From Micromonospora sp. NBC_00389 (GTDB lineage Bacteria; Actinomycetota; Actinomycetes; Mycobacteriales; Micromonosporaceae): DNA of 64,000 bases. The translations under genes were made by a program, and so were the position numbers. Shown piece by piece: positions 26,407 to 35,063 of the stretch (positions are counted from its first letter, which is position 1; the number at the start of each line of letters is the position of its first letter). The DNA lies in the NCBI RefSeq assembly GCF_036059255.1, contig NZ_CP107947.1, forward strand, positions 6,200,001 to 6,264,000, read 5' to 3'. Below the pieces are notes generated by a model, which saw only the letters and a list, made by a program, of their open reading frames with translations, searched no databases and was not told the DNA's origin.

Positions 26407-26999
26407 GACGCGGCCGAGTCGTCGCCGGGCTCGGGCAGCACGTAGCGCAGCATCCGGACGACCTGCGCGTCGGCCGGTGGCGCCTGGTCGTCCTTGCGCC
26501 GTACGTACGGGCCGAGCAGCTCCTCGATCGCCTCCTCCAGCTGCCGCATCTCGTCGGCGGTGGCCACGAACCGGGTGTCGGCCACCCCGGCCAGCCCGCG
26601 CCACTCGGCGTCCAGCCGGGGCTCGTCCTGCAGCAGCCACTGCTGCGGAGCGTCGGCGTACCGGGCGAACATCTCGCCCCGCAGCTGGCGGCCGGCGGCC
26701 TGTCCCTCGGCGTCGTCAGGGAGCGTGAAACGGAAGCCCCGGGCCGCCGCCTGCCACCAGCGTTCCCGCTTGCTGGTGGCGCCGTCCCAGTCGGTGACCA
26801 GGCCGAACGTCGCGAGGTGTCGCAGGTGCCAGCTGACCACCGACGGCGTGGCGCCGACGTGCGGCGAGAGCGCGGTGGCGGTGGCGGGACCGTGCCGCTG
26901 CAAGCGGTCGAGGATGGCCAGCCGGACCGGGTGCGCCAGCGCCCGTAGCGCCTGTGGCTCGGTGATCTCGAAATCCCCGTACGGATTCTTGAGAGACAT
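26403..26999 (-). CDS. ArsR-like winged-helix regulator
   Basis: A 198-residue regulator whose N-terminal wHTH reads LRALAHPVRLAILDRLQRHGPATATALS, followed by ATPSVVSWHLRHLATFGLV, the recognition helix region of ArsR-type proteins. The C-terminal half is Trp-rich and may bind a ligand. There is no metal-binding CxC motif, so it is a non-metal sensor. The ATG at 26999 lies inside a large palindrome and directly after a -10 box, so the mRNA is probably leaderless and autorepressed. It is overlapped by the MFS gene downstream. Confidence 0.87.
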   Translation of the reverse strand: MSLKNPYGDFEITEPQALRALAHPVRLAILDRLQRHGPATATALSPHVGATPSVVSWHLRHLATFGLVTDWDGATSKRERWWQAAARGFRFTLPDDAEGQAAGRQLRGEMFARYADAPQQWLLQDEPRLDAEWRGLAGVADTRFVATADEMRQLEEAIEELLGPYVRRKDDQAPPADAQVVRMLRYVLPEPGDDSAAS

Positions 27000-27018
27000 G
27001 TTTCGAAAGTAGTCTCTC
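26991..27018. promoter_or_regulatory. Concentric palindromic operator and leaderless promoter of the ArsR-MFS operon
   Basis: Arms GAGAGAC (26991-26997) and GTCTCTC (27012-27018) are perfectly inverted around an inner palindrome TTTCGAAA (27001-27008) with the same centre. On the minus strand the -10 box TACTTT (27006-27011) ends six bases before the ATG at 26999. The site therefore covers the promoter and the start codon, as expected for autorepression. Confidence 0.7.
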
Positions 27019-27060
27019 AGGTTCCGTCGGGCAACCCCGGGCTTCGCCGGATGGCTTCGG

Positions 27061-28641
27061 TCAGCTCACCCCCAGCCGGGCCAGCGGCTCGACCAGCTCG
27101 CGCTCCTCGTAGCTGAGGTGGGACAGCAGGGTGTCGCTCAGCAGGTCCACCGCGGCACGCAGCTCGGCCAACCCGTCGGGCGCGCCGACGTACGCGACCA
27201 GGGCCTGGTCGACGCCCTCCAGCACGTCGTGGATGACGTGGTGTTCCTGCTCCAGCCGGTCGACGACCGGGGCGAGGCGGGGATCGCGCTGCCGCAGCCG
27301 CGGGAAGAGGGCCTGGTCCTCGATGGTGTGGTGGGTGGTGACGATGCGGCAGTAGGACTCGCAGTAGACGCCGAGGGTCCACCGGTTCTGCCGCATGGTC
27401 ATCGTGTTGATGTGCGACCGGGCCGTGCCGGCATCGATCTCACCGGCCGCCACCTGCTCGATCAGGTCGTGGATCTGGGCCAGTTCGCCGCGCAGGCCGT
27501 CGTGCACCTGCACCAGGTGCTGGCCGTTGGCCTGCTCCTGCGGGGTGTAGGTACGCGTCGGGTCGGGCGCGGGTCCGCTCGGCCGGGTCGACTCGTCCCA
27601 GACCTGCCGGTCGCTGCGCCGCCGGCCGTCGTCAGGGGTCGGCACCACCGCGAAGGCGCCGCTCGGGCGGGCCGCCCGCACCGGCGCGGCGACAACCCTC
27701 GCCGGCTCAGGCTCAGGCTCAGGGTCCGGCGTGCGCTCCGGCGCCGTGCCACGGTCGCGCTCGGCGGCCACCAACTCGCGGACGGCGGGAGCCACCTCGC
27801 CGGCGAACCGGCGCAGGTCGTCGGGGTCGTCGCTGCCGAGGATGAAGGTGCTGATGCCCTCGTCCAGCGCGAGCTCGGCCAGTTCCTGCACCCACTGCTC
27901 AGCCGGCCCGTGCAGCGGGCCGCGTCCGACCGAGTCGAACTGTCCGGAGATGTTGAGCAGCCGGCGGATGTCCTCGGGCGAGCGGCCCGCCTGCCGGGCG
28001 GCCTCATCGATGATCACGTTGCCCTTTTCCAGGTCACCGGGCTGGAGGTAACCCAGCGAGGGCAGCCAACCATCGGCCCGGCGACCGGTGAGCTCAAGCA
28101 TCCGAGGCTTGTACGCGCCCAGCCAGATCGGCACCGCGTGCGCGGGCGCCGGGCCGCGCTTGGCACCGACCACCCGGTGGAACTCGCCATCGACGCGCAC
28201 TCCGCCGCGCGCCTCGGCGTCCCAGAGCTGGCGGATGACCTCGATGGCCTCCTCCAGCGCCCGTACACCCTGGCCGGGGGTCAGCCGACGGCCGCCCATC
28301 GCCTCGATGGCCTCCCAGAACGCTCCCGCGCCGAGGCCGAGCTCGACCCGGCCGCCGCTGAGCAGGTCCAGGCTGGCGACGCTGCGGGCGAGCACCGCCG
28401 GAGGTCGCAGCGGCAGGTTCGTGACGTTCGCCGACAGGTGCACCCGGGTGGTCCGCGCGGCGACGTAGCTCAGCAGCGTCCACGTGTCGAGGAACTTCGG
28501 CTGGTAGGGGTGGTCCTGGAAGGTGACCAGGTCCAGGCCGACCTGCTCGGCCAGGACCGCGAGACTGACGGTGTGTCCCGGGTCGTCGGCGCCGGGCGTG
28601 GTGAACGATCCGAAGACCAGGTCGTGGCCGTAGTCGCTCAT
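27061..28641 (-). CDS. Luciferase-like monooxygenase fused to a hemerythrin domain
   Basis: A 526-residue two-domain protein. Residues about 1-290 are a luciferase-like (LLM class, F420- or FMN-dependent) TIM barrel: VTFQDHPYQPKFLDTWTLLSYVA, TNLPLRPPAVLARSVASLDLLSGGRVELGLGAG and AVPIWLGAYKPRMLELTGRRADGW. A Pro/Glu/Ala-rich linker with an EPEPEPEP run follows. Residues about 385-520 are an HHE hemerythrin-like helical bundle with HHTIEDQALFPRL and SHLSYEERELVEPL carrying iron-ligand type HxxxE pairs. It probably couples a flavin/F420 oxidoreductase to an O2- or NO-sensing di-iron module (inference). ATG at 28641 follows GGGAGG. It is divergent from a MarR regulator. Confidence 0.87.
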   Translation of the reverse strand: MSDYGHDLVFGSFTTPGADDPGHTVSLAVLAEQVGLDLVTFQDHPYQPKFLDTWTLLSYVAARTTRVHLSANVTNLPLRPPAVLARSVASLDLLSGGRVELGLGAGAFWEAIEAMGGRRLTPGQGVRALEEAIEVIRQLWDAEARGGVRVDGEFHRVVGAKRGPAPAHAVPIWLGAYKPRMLELTGRRADGWLPSLGYLQPGDLEKGNVIIDEAARQAGRSPEDIRRLLNISGQFDSVGRGPLHGPAEQWVQELAELALDEGISTFILGSDDPDDLRRFAGEVAPAVRELVAAERDRGTAPERTPDPEPEPEPARVVAAPVRAARPSGAFAVVPTPDDGRRRSDRQVWDESTRPSGPAPDPTRTYTPQEQANGQHLVQVHDGLRGELAQIHDLIEQVAAGEIDAGTARSHINTMTMRQNRWTLGVYCESYCRIVTTHHTIEDQALFPRLRQRDPRLAPVVDRLEQEHHVIHDVLEGVDQALVAYVGAPDGLAELRAAVDLLSDTLLSHLSYEERELVEPLARLGVS

Positions 28642-28731
28642 CTGCGAGCCTCCCGTGTCGCGCGATGCATCATGACCTCAACCTTATGTCATACAGAACA
28701 TCTGCTGCCAACAAGGTCTGCGACGCTGCGC

Positions 28732-28737
28732 TATTGT
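28732..28737 (+). promoter_or_regulatory. -10 box TATTGT of the leaderless marR gene
   Basis: TATTGT ends six bases before the ATG at 28744, so transcription is predicted to start on the start codon. Flanking ATGAC (28672-28676) and GTCAT (28688-28692) arms could be part of a regulator site shared with the divergent monooxygenase gene. Confidence 0.5.
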
Positions 28738-28743
28738 CGGCGT

Positions 28744-29337
28744 ATGACGGGTGCCACCGACGCGCGGGACCGACCCGATCCCCTCGACGAAGACCTGGGC
28801 TGGATGCTCGGGATCGTCTTCCGTGGTTACGTCCGGGCGGCCGAGCACGCGCTCACCGACTTCCCCGGTGGCCCACGCGGCTACCAGGTGCTCACCGCCG
28901 CGATCAACGGGCCGACCCGGAACCAGGGTGCGATCGCCGAGGAACTCGGCATGGACCGCACCGTGCTCACCTACGTCATCGACGACCTCGAACGACCCGG
29001 GTTCGTCGCCCGCCGGGCGGACCCGGCCGACCGGCGCAGCCGACTGGTCGACGTCACCGACGCCGGTCGCGCAGCGTGGGAGCAGCGGCGGCGGGCGCTG
29101 CGCCAGGTCGAGTCACACCTGTTGGGGGCGCTCTCGCCGGCCGAGTCGGCGACGCTGCGGGCCCTGCTCCAGCGGGTCGCCTGCTCGGCCCAGGCCGTCG
29201 ACCCACTACGCGACCTCTGCGAGGTGGTCGCGCAGGTGCAGCCCGACCCGACCCCGCCCACGCTTTCGCCGAGCGCACCACCGGCGTCCGCGCCCCCGCG
29301 GCGGACGCCGGCCACCCGCACCCGCCGTCGCGGCTGA
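28744..29337 (+). CDS. MarR-family transcriptional regulator
   Basis: A 197-residue MarR protein. The wHTH reads NQGAIAEELGMDRTVLTYVIDDLERPGFVARRADPADRRSRLVDVTDAG, with the wing Asp-Arg-Arg typical of the family. The C-terminal about 35 residues are Pro/Ala/Arg-rich and probably disordered. It is divergent from the monooxygenase-hemerythrin gene, which is its most likely target. Its stop lies 31 bases before that of the convergent aldo/keto reductase. Confidence 0.88.
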   Translation: MTGATDARDRPDPLDEDLGWMLGIVFRGYVRAAEHALTDFPGGPRGYQVLTAAINGPTRNQGAIAEELGMDRTVLTYVIDDLERPGFVARRADPADRRSRLVDVTDAGRAAWEQRRRALRQVESHLLGALSPAESATLRALLQRVACSAQAVDPLRDLCEVVAQVQPDPTPPTLSPSAPPASAPPRRTPATRTRRRG

Positions 29338-29368
29338 GCCGGGCAGGCGGTCTGGTCAGGCGGTCGGG

Positions 29369-30418
29369 TCAGGCGGCGGCCCGCTCCGGCAGCGGACGAC
29401 GCCGCAGCGCCGGATCGGTGAGCACCTGCGGCGACCAGGCGCCGTCGGGCTGGTAGAGGTTCGTTCCGGGCGCGACGATCTCGTCGATCCGGTCCAGCAC
29501 CGCGTCGTCGAGGGTGAGTTCCGCACCCGCCAACAGCCCGTCAAGCTGCTCCATGGTGCGCGGGCCGATGATGGCCGACGTGACACCCGGATGCGCGACA
29601 GTGAACGCCACGGCCAGCTCCGGCAGGGTGCAGCCGACCTCCTCGGCGAGCGCGACGAGACGGTCGACCGCGGCGTACTTGGCCGCGTTGCCCGGCAGCG
29701 CGGGGTCGAAACGGGCCGGGGTGAGGGCAGGTCGGCCGGCGCTGAGATCGACCGGTCGGCCGGCCCGGTACCGGCCGGAGAGGAAACCGGAGGCGAGCGG
29801 GCTCCAGACCAACACCCCCATGCCGAGACGCTGGCAGACCGGCAGCACCGACGTCTCGATCCCCCGGGCCAGGATCGAGTACGGCGGCTGCTCGGTGCGG
29901 AACCGACCCAGCGCCCGCCGCTCGGCCACGTGGTACGCCTGCACGATCTCGTCCGCCGGGAACGTCGAGCAGCCGAAGGCCCGGATCTTTCCGGCCCGTA
30001 CCAGGTCGGTGAGCGCGCCCAGCGTCTCCTCCACGTCGGTGGTGTGGTCCGGCCGGTGCACCTGGTAGAGGTCGATCCAGTCGGTGCCGAGCCGGCGCAG
30101 GCTCTCCTCCACCTCTCGGACGATCCAGCGCCGGGAGTTGCCCCCGCGGTTGGGGCCCTCCCCCATCGGAAAGTGGACCTTGGTGGCCAGCACCACGTCG
30201 TCGCGCCGGCCGCGCAGCGCCTTCCCGACAATCACCTCCGACTCCCCGGCGGAGTACATGTCGGCGGTGTCGACGACGTTGATCCCCCGGTCCAGTGCGG
30301 CGTGCACGATGCGGACGCAGTCGTCGTGGTCGGGGTTGCCGACCGCGCCGAACATCATCGTGCCGAGACAGTGGACGCTGACCTGGATGCCGGTGCCGCC
30401 GAGGACGCGGTAGCGCAT
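29369..30418 (-). CDS. Aldo/keto reductase
   Basis: A 349-residue NADPH-dependent aldo/keto reductase. The catalytic tetrad is present: Asp and Tyr in VVDTADMYSAGESE, Lys in VLATKVHFPMG and His in IDLYQVHRPDH. The cofactor region is TSAIIGPRTMEQLDGLL. The ATG at 30418 is followed at once by RYRVLGGTGIQVS, the usual family start; longer in-frame reading upstream would run through the promoter and is rejected. Its promoter has MerR-type geometry, which suggests induction by a redox or electrophile signal. Confidence 0.92.
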   Translation of the reverse strand: MRYRVLGGTGIQVSVHCLGTMMFGAVGNPDHDDCVRIVHAALDRGINVVDTADMYSAGESEVIVGKALRGRRDDVVLATKVHFPMGEGPNRGGNSRRWIVREVEESLRRLGTDWIDLYQVHRPDHTTDVEETLGALTDLVRAGKIRAFGCSTFPADEIVQAYHVAERRALGRFRTEQPPYSILARGIETSVLPVCQRLGMGVLVWSPLASGFLSGRYRAGRPVDLSAGRPALTPARFDPALPGNAAKYAAVDRLVALAEEVGCTLPELAVAFTVAHPGVTSAIIGPRTMEQLDGLLAGAELTLDDAVLDRIDEIVAPGTNLYQPDGAWSPQVLTDPALRRRPLPERAAA

Positions 30419-30474
30419 GGAGTCCCCCGAAATGGTTGGAGCCGCGCGGACGGGGGCGGCTGGCCCGTCCAGCC

Positions 30475-30505
30475 AACCTAGGCATTCGAGCGCACTCGAG
30501 GTCAA
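30475..30505 (-). promoter_or_regulatory. MerR-type promoter of the aldo/keto reductase gene
   Basis: On the minus strand a -35 TTGACC (30500-30505) and a -10 TAGGTT (30475-30480) are separated by 19 bases rather than the usual 17. The spacer holds an inverted repeat TCGAG-N4-CTCGA (30486-30499). A 19-base spacer carrying the operator is the signature of promoters twisted open by MerR-family activators such as SoxR. No merR gene is in the window. Confidence 0.65.
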
Positions 30506-30519
30506 GTGAGCGCTGGCCA

Positions 30520-30569
30520 GGCCCGCCGGCACCGCTCGACCGTCGTGCGTCGAGCCGTACCGGCGGGCC
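30520..30569. terminator. Two-tier hairpin terminator
   Basis: An outer perfect 10-bp stem (GGCCCGCCGG at 30520-30529 with CCGGCGGGCC at 30560-30569) encloses an inner perfect 7-bp stem (GCTCGAC at 30534-30540 with GTCGAGC at 30549-30555). It lies 10 bases past the stop of the PHP gene and shields the reductase promoter from readthrough. Confidence 0.7.
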
Positions 30570-30579
30570 CGTGCCGAGG

Positions 30580-32088
30580 TCAGCGCACGTGCACGAACAC
30601 CGGGTTCGAGTAGAACCACAGGTCGTCCCACGGGCTCTCCAGCCCGTCGGCCAGCGGCTCCGCCTCGTCCGTGCTGGTGCCGCGGACCCGCGCGTAGGTG
30701 TCGGCCTCCACGTTGCGCAGCGTGTGCCGGATGACGTAGTCCGCACCCTGCCGGCGCCAGTCCCGCGGGCCGAACCGGGCCACCACCTTTGTGGTGGGGT
30801 TGGTGTCGGCGTCCGGGTTGGCGCTCGGACCGGTGATCTGACCGACGATCAGGTCGACCCGGCGAACCTCGGGGCGGTCACCGTTGGCGTTCGCGCCGTT
30901 CAGCGGACGGAACTTGATCTCGATCTCGACATCGGTGCGGTTGCGACGGCTGACCGTGATGGTCTCGCCCACCTCGGCGGTCCGGCCCTGGGAGCTGGCG
31001 GTGACGTCGAGGCTGCTGATCAGGTCACCGGTGGTGACCCAGATCCGGCCGTTGCGCAGGCCGTCCATGATGTCGCCATAGTCCTGGCGGGCGTGCACGT
31101 AGGTCTTGCTGTACTCGCCCGGCCAGAAGTCCGAGCCGCCGCGCGTCCAGTGCACGTGTGAGTCCGAGGTCGCCGTGATCCACCAGCGGCGGCCCTCGCC
31201 GAGCAGCGAGTCCCACAGCCCACCGACCCGCGCGGTCATCTGGTCGAAGCCACCGTAGGTGGGGTGGTTGCCGTACCCGCCCCGCTTGCCGCCGTTGAGC
31301 GGACCCGCCTGGTGGCCGGGCGCACCCTCGAAGCCGATGTACACGTCCGGGGCGGCGTTGTTGCCGTTACGGAACTCCCGTGGGGTGTCCTGGCCGTAGA
31401 CGCCGAGGCCGGGCGCCGAGCGCGACGCGTGGTGGGCGATCACCAGCGGCTTGTGCGGCATCCCCCGGGCGACCTTGAGGAACTCCACCATCCTGGCCTC
31501 GGTGTCCCGGGCCGGGTCGGTGGGGAACGCGTCGTACTTGGCGAACCGGCTCTCCAGCTCGAACAGCTGCTTCGCCTCGTCGTCGTGGCGGGGGATCATC
31601 AGCGTGTGGTGGTCCAGCGCCGGCGCGTCGAACTCCATGCCCCAGAACTGGAGCACCTCGGGGACCAGCTTGCGCGAGCGCAGCAGGTCGGGGTACGCCT
31701 GCTCGATGTTCACCTTGGAGTGGGTCGGTCCACCGTGGTCGGTGCACATCGCCCAGCTCAGGCCGAAGTTCTTCGCCATGATGGCGTTGGTGACGATCGG
31801 GTAGACCGCGTCCGCGCCCTTGTGGAACACGATCGGGGACTTCGTGGTGTCGAATTCGCCGCTGTACTCGGAGTGGACATGGTGGTCACCGGCACGCCAC
31901 GCCCGGTTCTTGGAGTTGCCCCGGTCGCCCGTGTCGTCGCCGGGCCGCCGCTCCTCGTCGGCCCAGGCCGCGCCTCCGCCGATCAGCGGGCTGGCAGCGG
32001 CCAGCGTCGCGCCGACGCCCGCGTACTTGACCAGCTTGCGGCGCGACAGCTGCCCGCGCTCGGTCTCTTCGGGTTGCTTGTCCCTCAC
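30580..32088 (-). CDS. Tat-exported PHP-domain phosphoesterase-like protein
   Basis: A 502-residue protein with a twin-arginine signal (SRRKLVKYAGVGATLAAASPLIGGGAAWA, cleavage probably after AWA near residue 43). The mature part has the PHP metal motif DHHVHSEYSGEF, a CTDHGG segment, HHASRSAPG, and SDSHVHW near residue 310, giving the His/Asp set of a trinuclear-metal PHP phosphoesterase. The last about 150 residues form a beta-rich domain. It should act outside the cell membrane on a phosphoester; the substrate is unknown. The GTG at 32088 follows GAGGAGAGG. Confidence 0.82.
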   Translation of the reverse strand: MRDKQPEETERGQLSRRKLVKYAGVGATLAAASPLIGGGAAWADEERRPGDDTGDRGNSKNRAWRAGDHHVHSEYSGEFDTTKSPIVFHKGADAVYPIVTNAIMAKNFGLSWAMCTDHGGPTHSKVNIEQAYPDLLRSRKLVPEVLQFWGMEFDAPALDHHTLMIPRHDDEAKQLFELESRFAKYDAFPTDPARDTEARMVEFLKVARGMPHKPLVIAHHASRSAPGLGVYGQDTPREFRNGNNAAPDVYIGFEGAPGHQAGPLNGGKRGGYGNHPTYGGFDQMTARVGGLWDSLLGEGRRWWITATSDSHVHWTRGGSDFWPGEYSKTYVHARQDYGDIMDGLRNGRIWVTTGDLISSLDVTASSQGRTAEVGETITVSRRNRTDVEIEIKFRPLNGANANGDRPEVRRVDLIVGQITGPSANPDADTNPTTKVVARFGPRDWRRQGADYVIRHTLRNVEADTYARVRGTSTDEAEPLADGLESPWDDLWFYSNPVFVHVR

Positions 32089-32238
32089 GTGAGAGCCTCT
32101 CCTCGATCAAGCGAATGCTCTTTCGATCAAGGAGCCTTGAAGAAGGTCGTGAACGCACTCTGTACGGTGCGCGGGCGCACGATGAACACCCGGCCCGGAC
32201 CTCCCGACAGGCCCGGCGCCGCCCGCTCGAGGCTGCGG

Positions 32239-32268
32239 CCGGCACCCCGCGACGGCGCGGGGTGCCGG
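32239..32268 (-). terminator. Hairpin terminator after the peptidase gene
   Basis: A perfect 13-bp stem (32239-32251 with 32256-32268) and a 4-base ACGG loop, 16 bases after the stop of the S15 peptidase. The rest of 32089-32283 is the promoter region of the PHP gene. Confidence 0.75.
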
Positions 32269-32283
32269 ACCAGGATCGCCAGG

Positions 32284-34296
32284 TCAGGGCACCTGCCGGG
32301 TATCCCGCGTGCTCCGGGCGGCCGACGAGTCGGCCGGTCCGGTGACCACCGGTGGCGCGACGTCGACCGAGGGCAGCCCGGCCCGGCCGGCGAGCGGCAG
32401 GATCAGCTCGCTGCGACCCAGGTCGACCCGGACGGTGGCGTCCTGGTCGTCGGTCTCGGTGAACTGCGGGTCGCTCTGGCCGAGCACCAGGCCGAGCACA
32501 TGGCCGGCGGGTAGCACCGCGTCGTACGCGTTCAGCGGCACGGTCACCGTGTACCAGCGGTCCGGCCGCAGGGGGGTGGTGAACCGCAACGAGCGGTGGT
32601 GCGCCGCATCGAGCCAGCCCCGGGTGAGCACGGCATGGTCGGAGACTTCGGTGATCTCCTCGGTGTCCCGGTAGCAGGCGTCGTCGACGTCCGTGGAAGC
32701 TCCCCAGCACGACTCGGTGCTCAACGTCCGCACCCCCTCCGAGCTGCCGTACCGGATCCGCTCAGCGGTGCCGTAGTCGACCAGCCGGGCGGTCAGCTCG
32801 GTGGTCGGTCGGTCCACCCGGATCCGTAGCCGCACCGAGGCGCTGCCGGAGATCCGCACCGGCGCGGTGAGCGCGCCGGAGAGGAAGACCAACCTTCCGG
32901 CGGTCGCGGTGCTCGGCTTGGCGACCAACTCCGCCTCGCTCAGCGACTCGTCGACGTACGCCTGCTCGCGGCCCGGCCGCGCGCCGCGCCCGCCCAGGGT
33001 GCCGGTCACGCCGTCACCGGCACCGAGGGCCACCCGTACCTCCCGGGTGCCGGGTGCCGGCCAGTCCCGTTGCGTCGTCCAGGTTCCCGGCGCGGTCTCC
33101 AGGTCGACCCGCGGCTCGTCCATCACCCCGTTGCGCAGCCCCTGCAACCAGTAGTCGAACCAGCGGTGCAGGTCGGACACCCACTCGGCACGCCGGACGT
33201 CGAACGGGTCCTCGTGGCCGGCCTGGTAGAGCCAGAGCTTGCGGGGCACTCCCTGCTCGGCCAGCTCCTGCCACCAGCGGGCGAACTGGTTGGTGGTCAC
33301 ATTCAGGTCGTTGACGCCGTGCGCCACGAACACGCTGGCCCGCACCCGGTCGGCCGCGGGTCGGTAGTCGCGCTGCGCCCAGAACCCGTTGTAGTCGCCG
33401 GTCTCCTCGGCGCTGTCGGCGCGCAGCCGGGCCAGCACCTCCGCGCAGGCCTCGTCGGTGCGGCCGTTGACGTACGAGTGCAGGTAGCCGGGATAGTCCG
33501 AGGCACGCAGCACCCCCTGGTAGCGCATGTAGTCGTACCAGCTGGAGATCGCCGAGATCGGCACGATCGTCGCCAGCCCCGGCACGCCGGTGGCGGCGAC
33601 CCCGTTGGCGACCGAGCCGTCCCACGACTTGCCGATCATGCCGACCCGCCCGGTGCTCCACGCCGCGCTGACCGCTTGACCGTCGGCGGTGAAGGCGCGG
33701 GCCCGCCCGTTGAGCCAGTCCACCACCGCCTTGGCGCTGCCCACCTCGGCCGGGCCGCCGACGTCCTCGCAGCCGGTGGAGCGGGCGGTGCCGGCGAGGT
33801 CCACCGCAGCGAACGCGTAGCCGCGCGGGACGAAGTAGTTGTCGTAGAACAGCGGCGCCTTGGCGATCACGCCTGCCGCGTCGTACGTCTTGCGCTCGCT
33901 CTCGTTGCCTCGGCCGCAGCAGAGGTAGTAGGGCGAGGCGTCCATGATGACCGGCACCCGGACCCCCACGGCGGCGGCCTCCCGGGGCCGGACCAGGTCC
34001 ACCGCCACCCGGTCCCGCACGCCGTCACCGTCGGTGTCGGCCCGGGTCTCCACCCAGACGCTCTCCCGGATCGCGTCGGCATAGGAGTACGCGGGGACGG
34101 TCTGGTCGCCGACGACATGCGGCGGGGCCGGGCGGTGCTGGGCGGCCGGGTCAGCGGCCACCGGAGAGGCGGCAAACGAGTCAGCGGCCACCGGGGCGGC
34201 GGCCACCGGAGCGGTGGGCAACGTCGCGAGCAACAGGCCGGCCAGGACGGCGGCGACCCGGGCGCGGGTGCCGGCGGTCAACGGAGTGGGCGACAT
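32284..34296 (-). CDS. Secreted Xaa-Pro dipeptidyl-peptidase-like hydrolase (S15)
   Basis: A 670-residue secreted alpha/beta hydrolase of the S15/CocE type. The signal peptide is hydrophobic at about 13-33 and ends in Ala/Pro repeats. The catalytic Ser is in GMIGKSWDGSVANG, the Asp in VAHGVNDLNVTTNQ and the His in YQAGHEDPFDVRR. The C-terminal part is the X-Pro peptidase jelly-roll (VDRPTTELTARLVDYG onward). RGYAFAAVDLAGTARSTGC matches the family's oxyanion region. It removes Xaa-Pro dipeptides or hydrolyses esters outside the cell. The ATG at 34296 is preceded by GGAGG. Confidence 0.9.
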   Translation of the reverse strand: MSPTPLTAGTRARVAAVLAGLLLATLPTAPVAAAPVAADSFAASPVAADPAAQHRPAPPHVVGDQTVPAYSYADAIRESVWVETRADTDGDGVRDRVAVDLVRPREAAAVGVRVPVIMDASPYYLCCGRGNESERKTYDAAGVIAKAPLFYDNYFVPRGYAFAAVDLAGTARSTGCEDVGGPAEVGSAKAVVDWLNGRARAFTADGQAVSAAWSTGRVGMIGKSWDGSVANGVAATGVPGLATIVPISAISSWYDYMRYQGVLRASDYPGYLHSYVNGRTDEACAEVLARLRADSAEETGDYNGFWAQRDYRPAADRVRASVFVAHGVNDLNVTTNQFARWWQELAEQGVPRKLWLYQAGHEDPFDVRRAEWVSDLHRWFDYWLQGLRNGVMDEPRVDLETAPGTWTTQRDWPAPGTREVRVALGAGDGVTGTLGGRGARPGREQAYVDESLSEAELVAKPSTATAGRLVFLSGALTAPVRISGSASVRLRIRVDRPTTELTARLVDYGTAERIRYGSSEGVRTLSTESCWGASTDVDDACYRDTEEITEVSDHAVLTRGWLDAAHHRSLRFTTPLRPDRWYTVTVPLNAYDAVLPAGHVLGLVLGQSDPQFTETDDQDATVRVDLGRSELILPLAGRAGLPSVDVAPPVVTGPADSSAARSTRDTRQVP

Positions 34297-34400
34297 CGGT
34301 GTCCTCCCCAGGATGCGGCGCGTGGATGACATTCCATCGCATCGATGCCCTGCTTGCCTAGTGCCCGCCCGATCGCCGCCCACGACCGGCGGGGCCGTCG

Positions 34401-35063
34401 TCAGATCCGGGCGCGGGGCAGCCAACCCAGGAATCGGTTCCGGACCCGGGGTAACGGCAGCGTCGGCAGGTCCTGGACGGCGGCGACGAGGCAGGAGCCG
34501 AGGTACATGGCGAGGGCGGCGCGCGCCCCACCGAACTCGGCGAGGAGCTGGCTCTGTTTCGTGGCGCAGGGCCATTCGCGACCGCAGCCGGTGCAGGTCC
34601 AACTAGGCGGGTTGGGCAGGTGCTCGGGCAGTCTCGCCCGGCGGTACCGGCCCACGACACTGTTGTCCGAGCGCACGTCGCGTCGCTGGGCGGCTGGGCC
34701 GCCGTTGCGTGGCGCGAGCGGCCGAACGGGCGGCAGGTAGCGCCGGACGGTCCCGAGGAGTACACCGACGCGGATCAGCGCGTCCGGCCCCACCTGGTGG
34801 GCCAGCAACGCCGTCATCACGTGGTGCCCCAGCAGGTCGAGGGAGTCACGGTTCAGGCGCAGGTCGCGGCAGAGGTCGACGAATTCGAGGGTGGCCAGTG
34901 GTACGCGGTCGTCGAGCGCGCGGCGCAGCACCTCGCGCAAGGCGGTCCCGAGGCCCTCCAGCGCGTCACCCTCGCCCAGTCCCAGGCTGTCCTGGTCCGC
35001 CACCCGCGTCAGCGCCTCGGCCACGGCCAGCCGGACGACGCGGTCAGGGTCGGTACTGTCCAC
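34401..35063 (-). CDS. Hypothetical protein with a CxxC...WPC segment
   Basis: 220 residues. The N-terminal 115 residues are predicted helical (LGLGEGDALEGLGTALREVLRRAL and so on). The C-terminal part holds WTCTGCGREWPCATKQSQLLAEF, a cysteine cluster (C-x2-C-x5-C) resembling a small metal site seen in actinobacterial hypothetical proteins. No function is recognised. The GTG at 35063 is used; its ribosome site is weak. It lies upstream of the peptidase on the same strand, with about 100 bases between. Confidence 0.6.
   Translation of the reverse strand: MDSTDPDRVVRLAVAEALTRVADQDSLGLGEGDALEGLGTALREVLRRALDDRVPLATLEFVDLCRDLRLNRDSLDLLGHHVMTALLAHQVGPDALIRVGVLLGTVRRYLPPVRPLAPRNGGPAAQRRDVRSDNSVVGRYRRARLPEHLPNPPSWTCTGCGREWPCATKQSQLLAEFGGARAALAMYLGSCLVAAVQDLPTLPLPRVRNRFLGWLPRARI

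Noticed and set aside
30419..30631. Longer start for the aldo/keto reductase at 30631
   Set aside because: It would translate the MerR-type promoter and part of the upstream terminator; the family consensus starts at the ATG at 30418.
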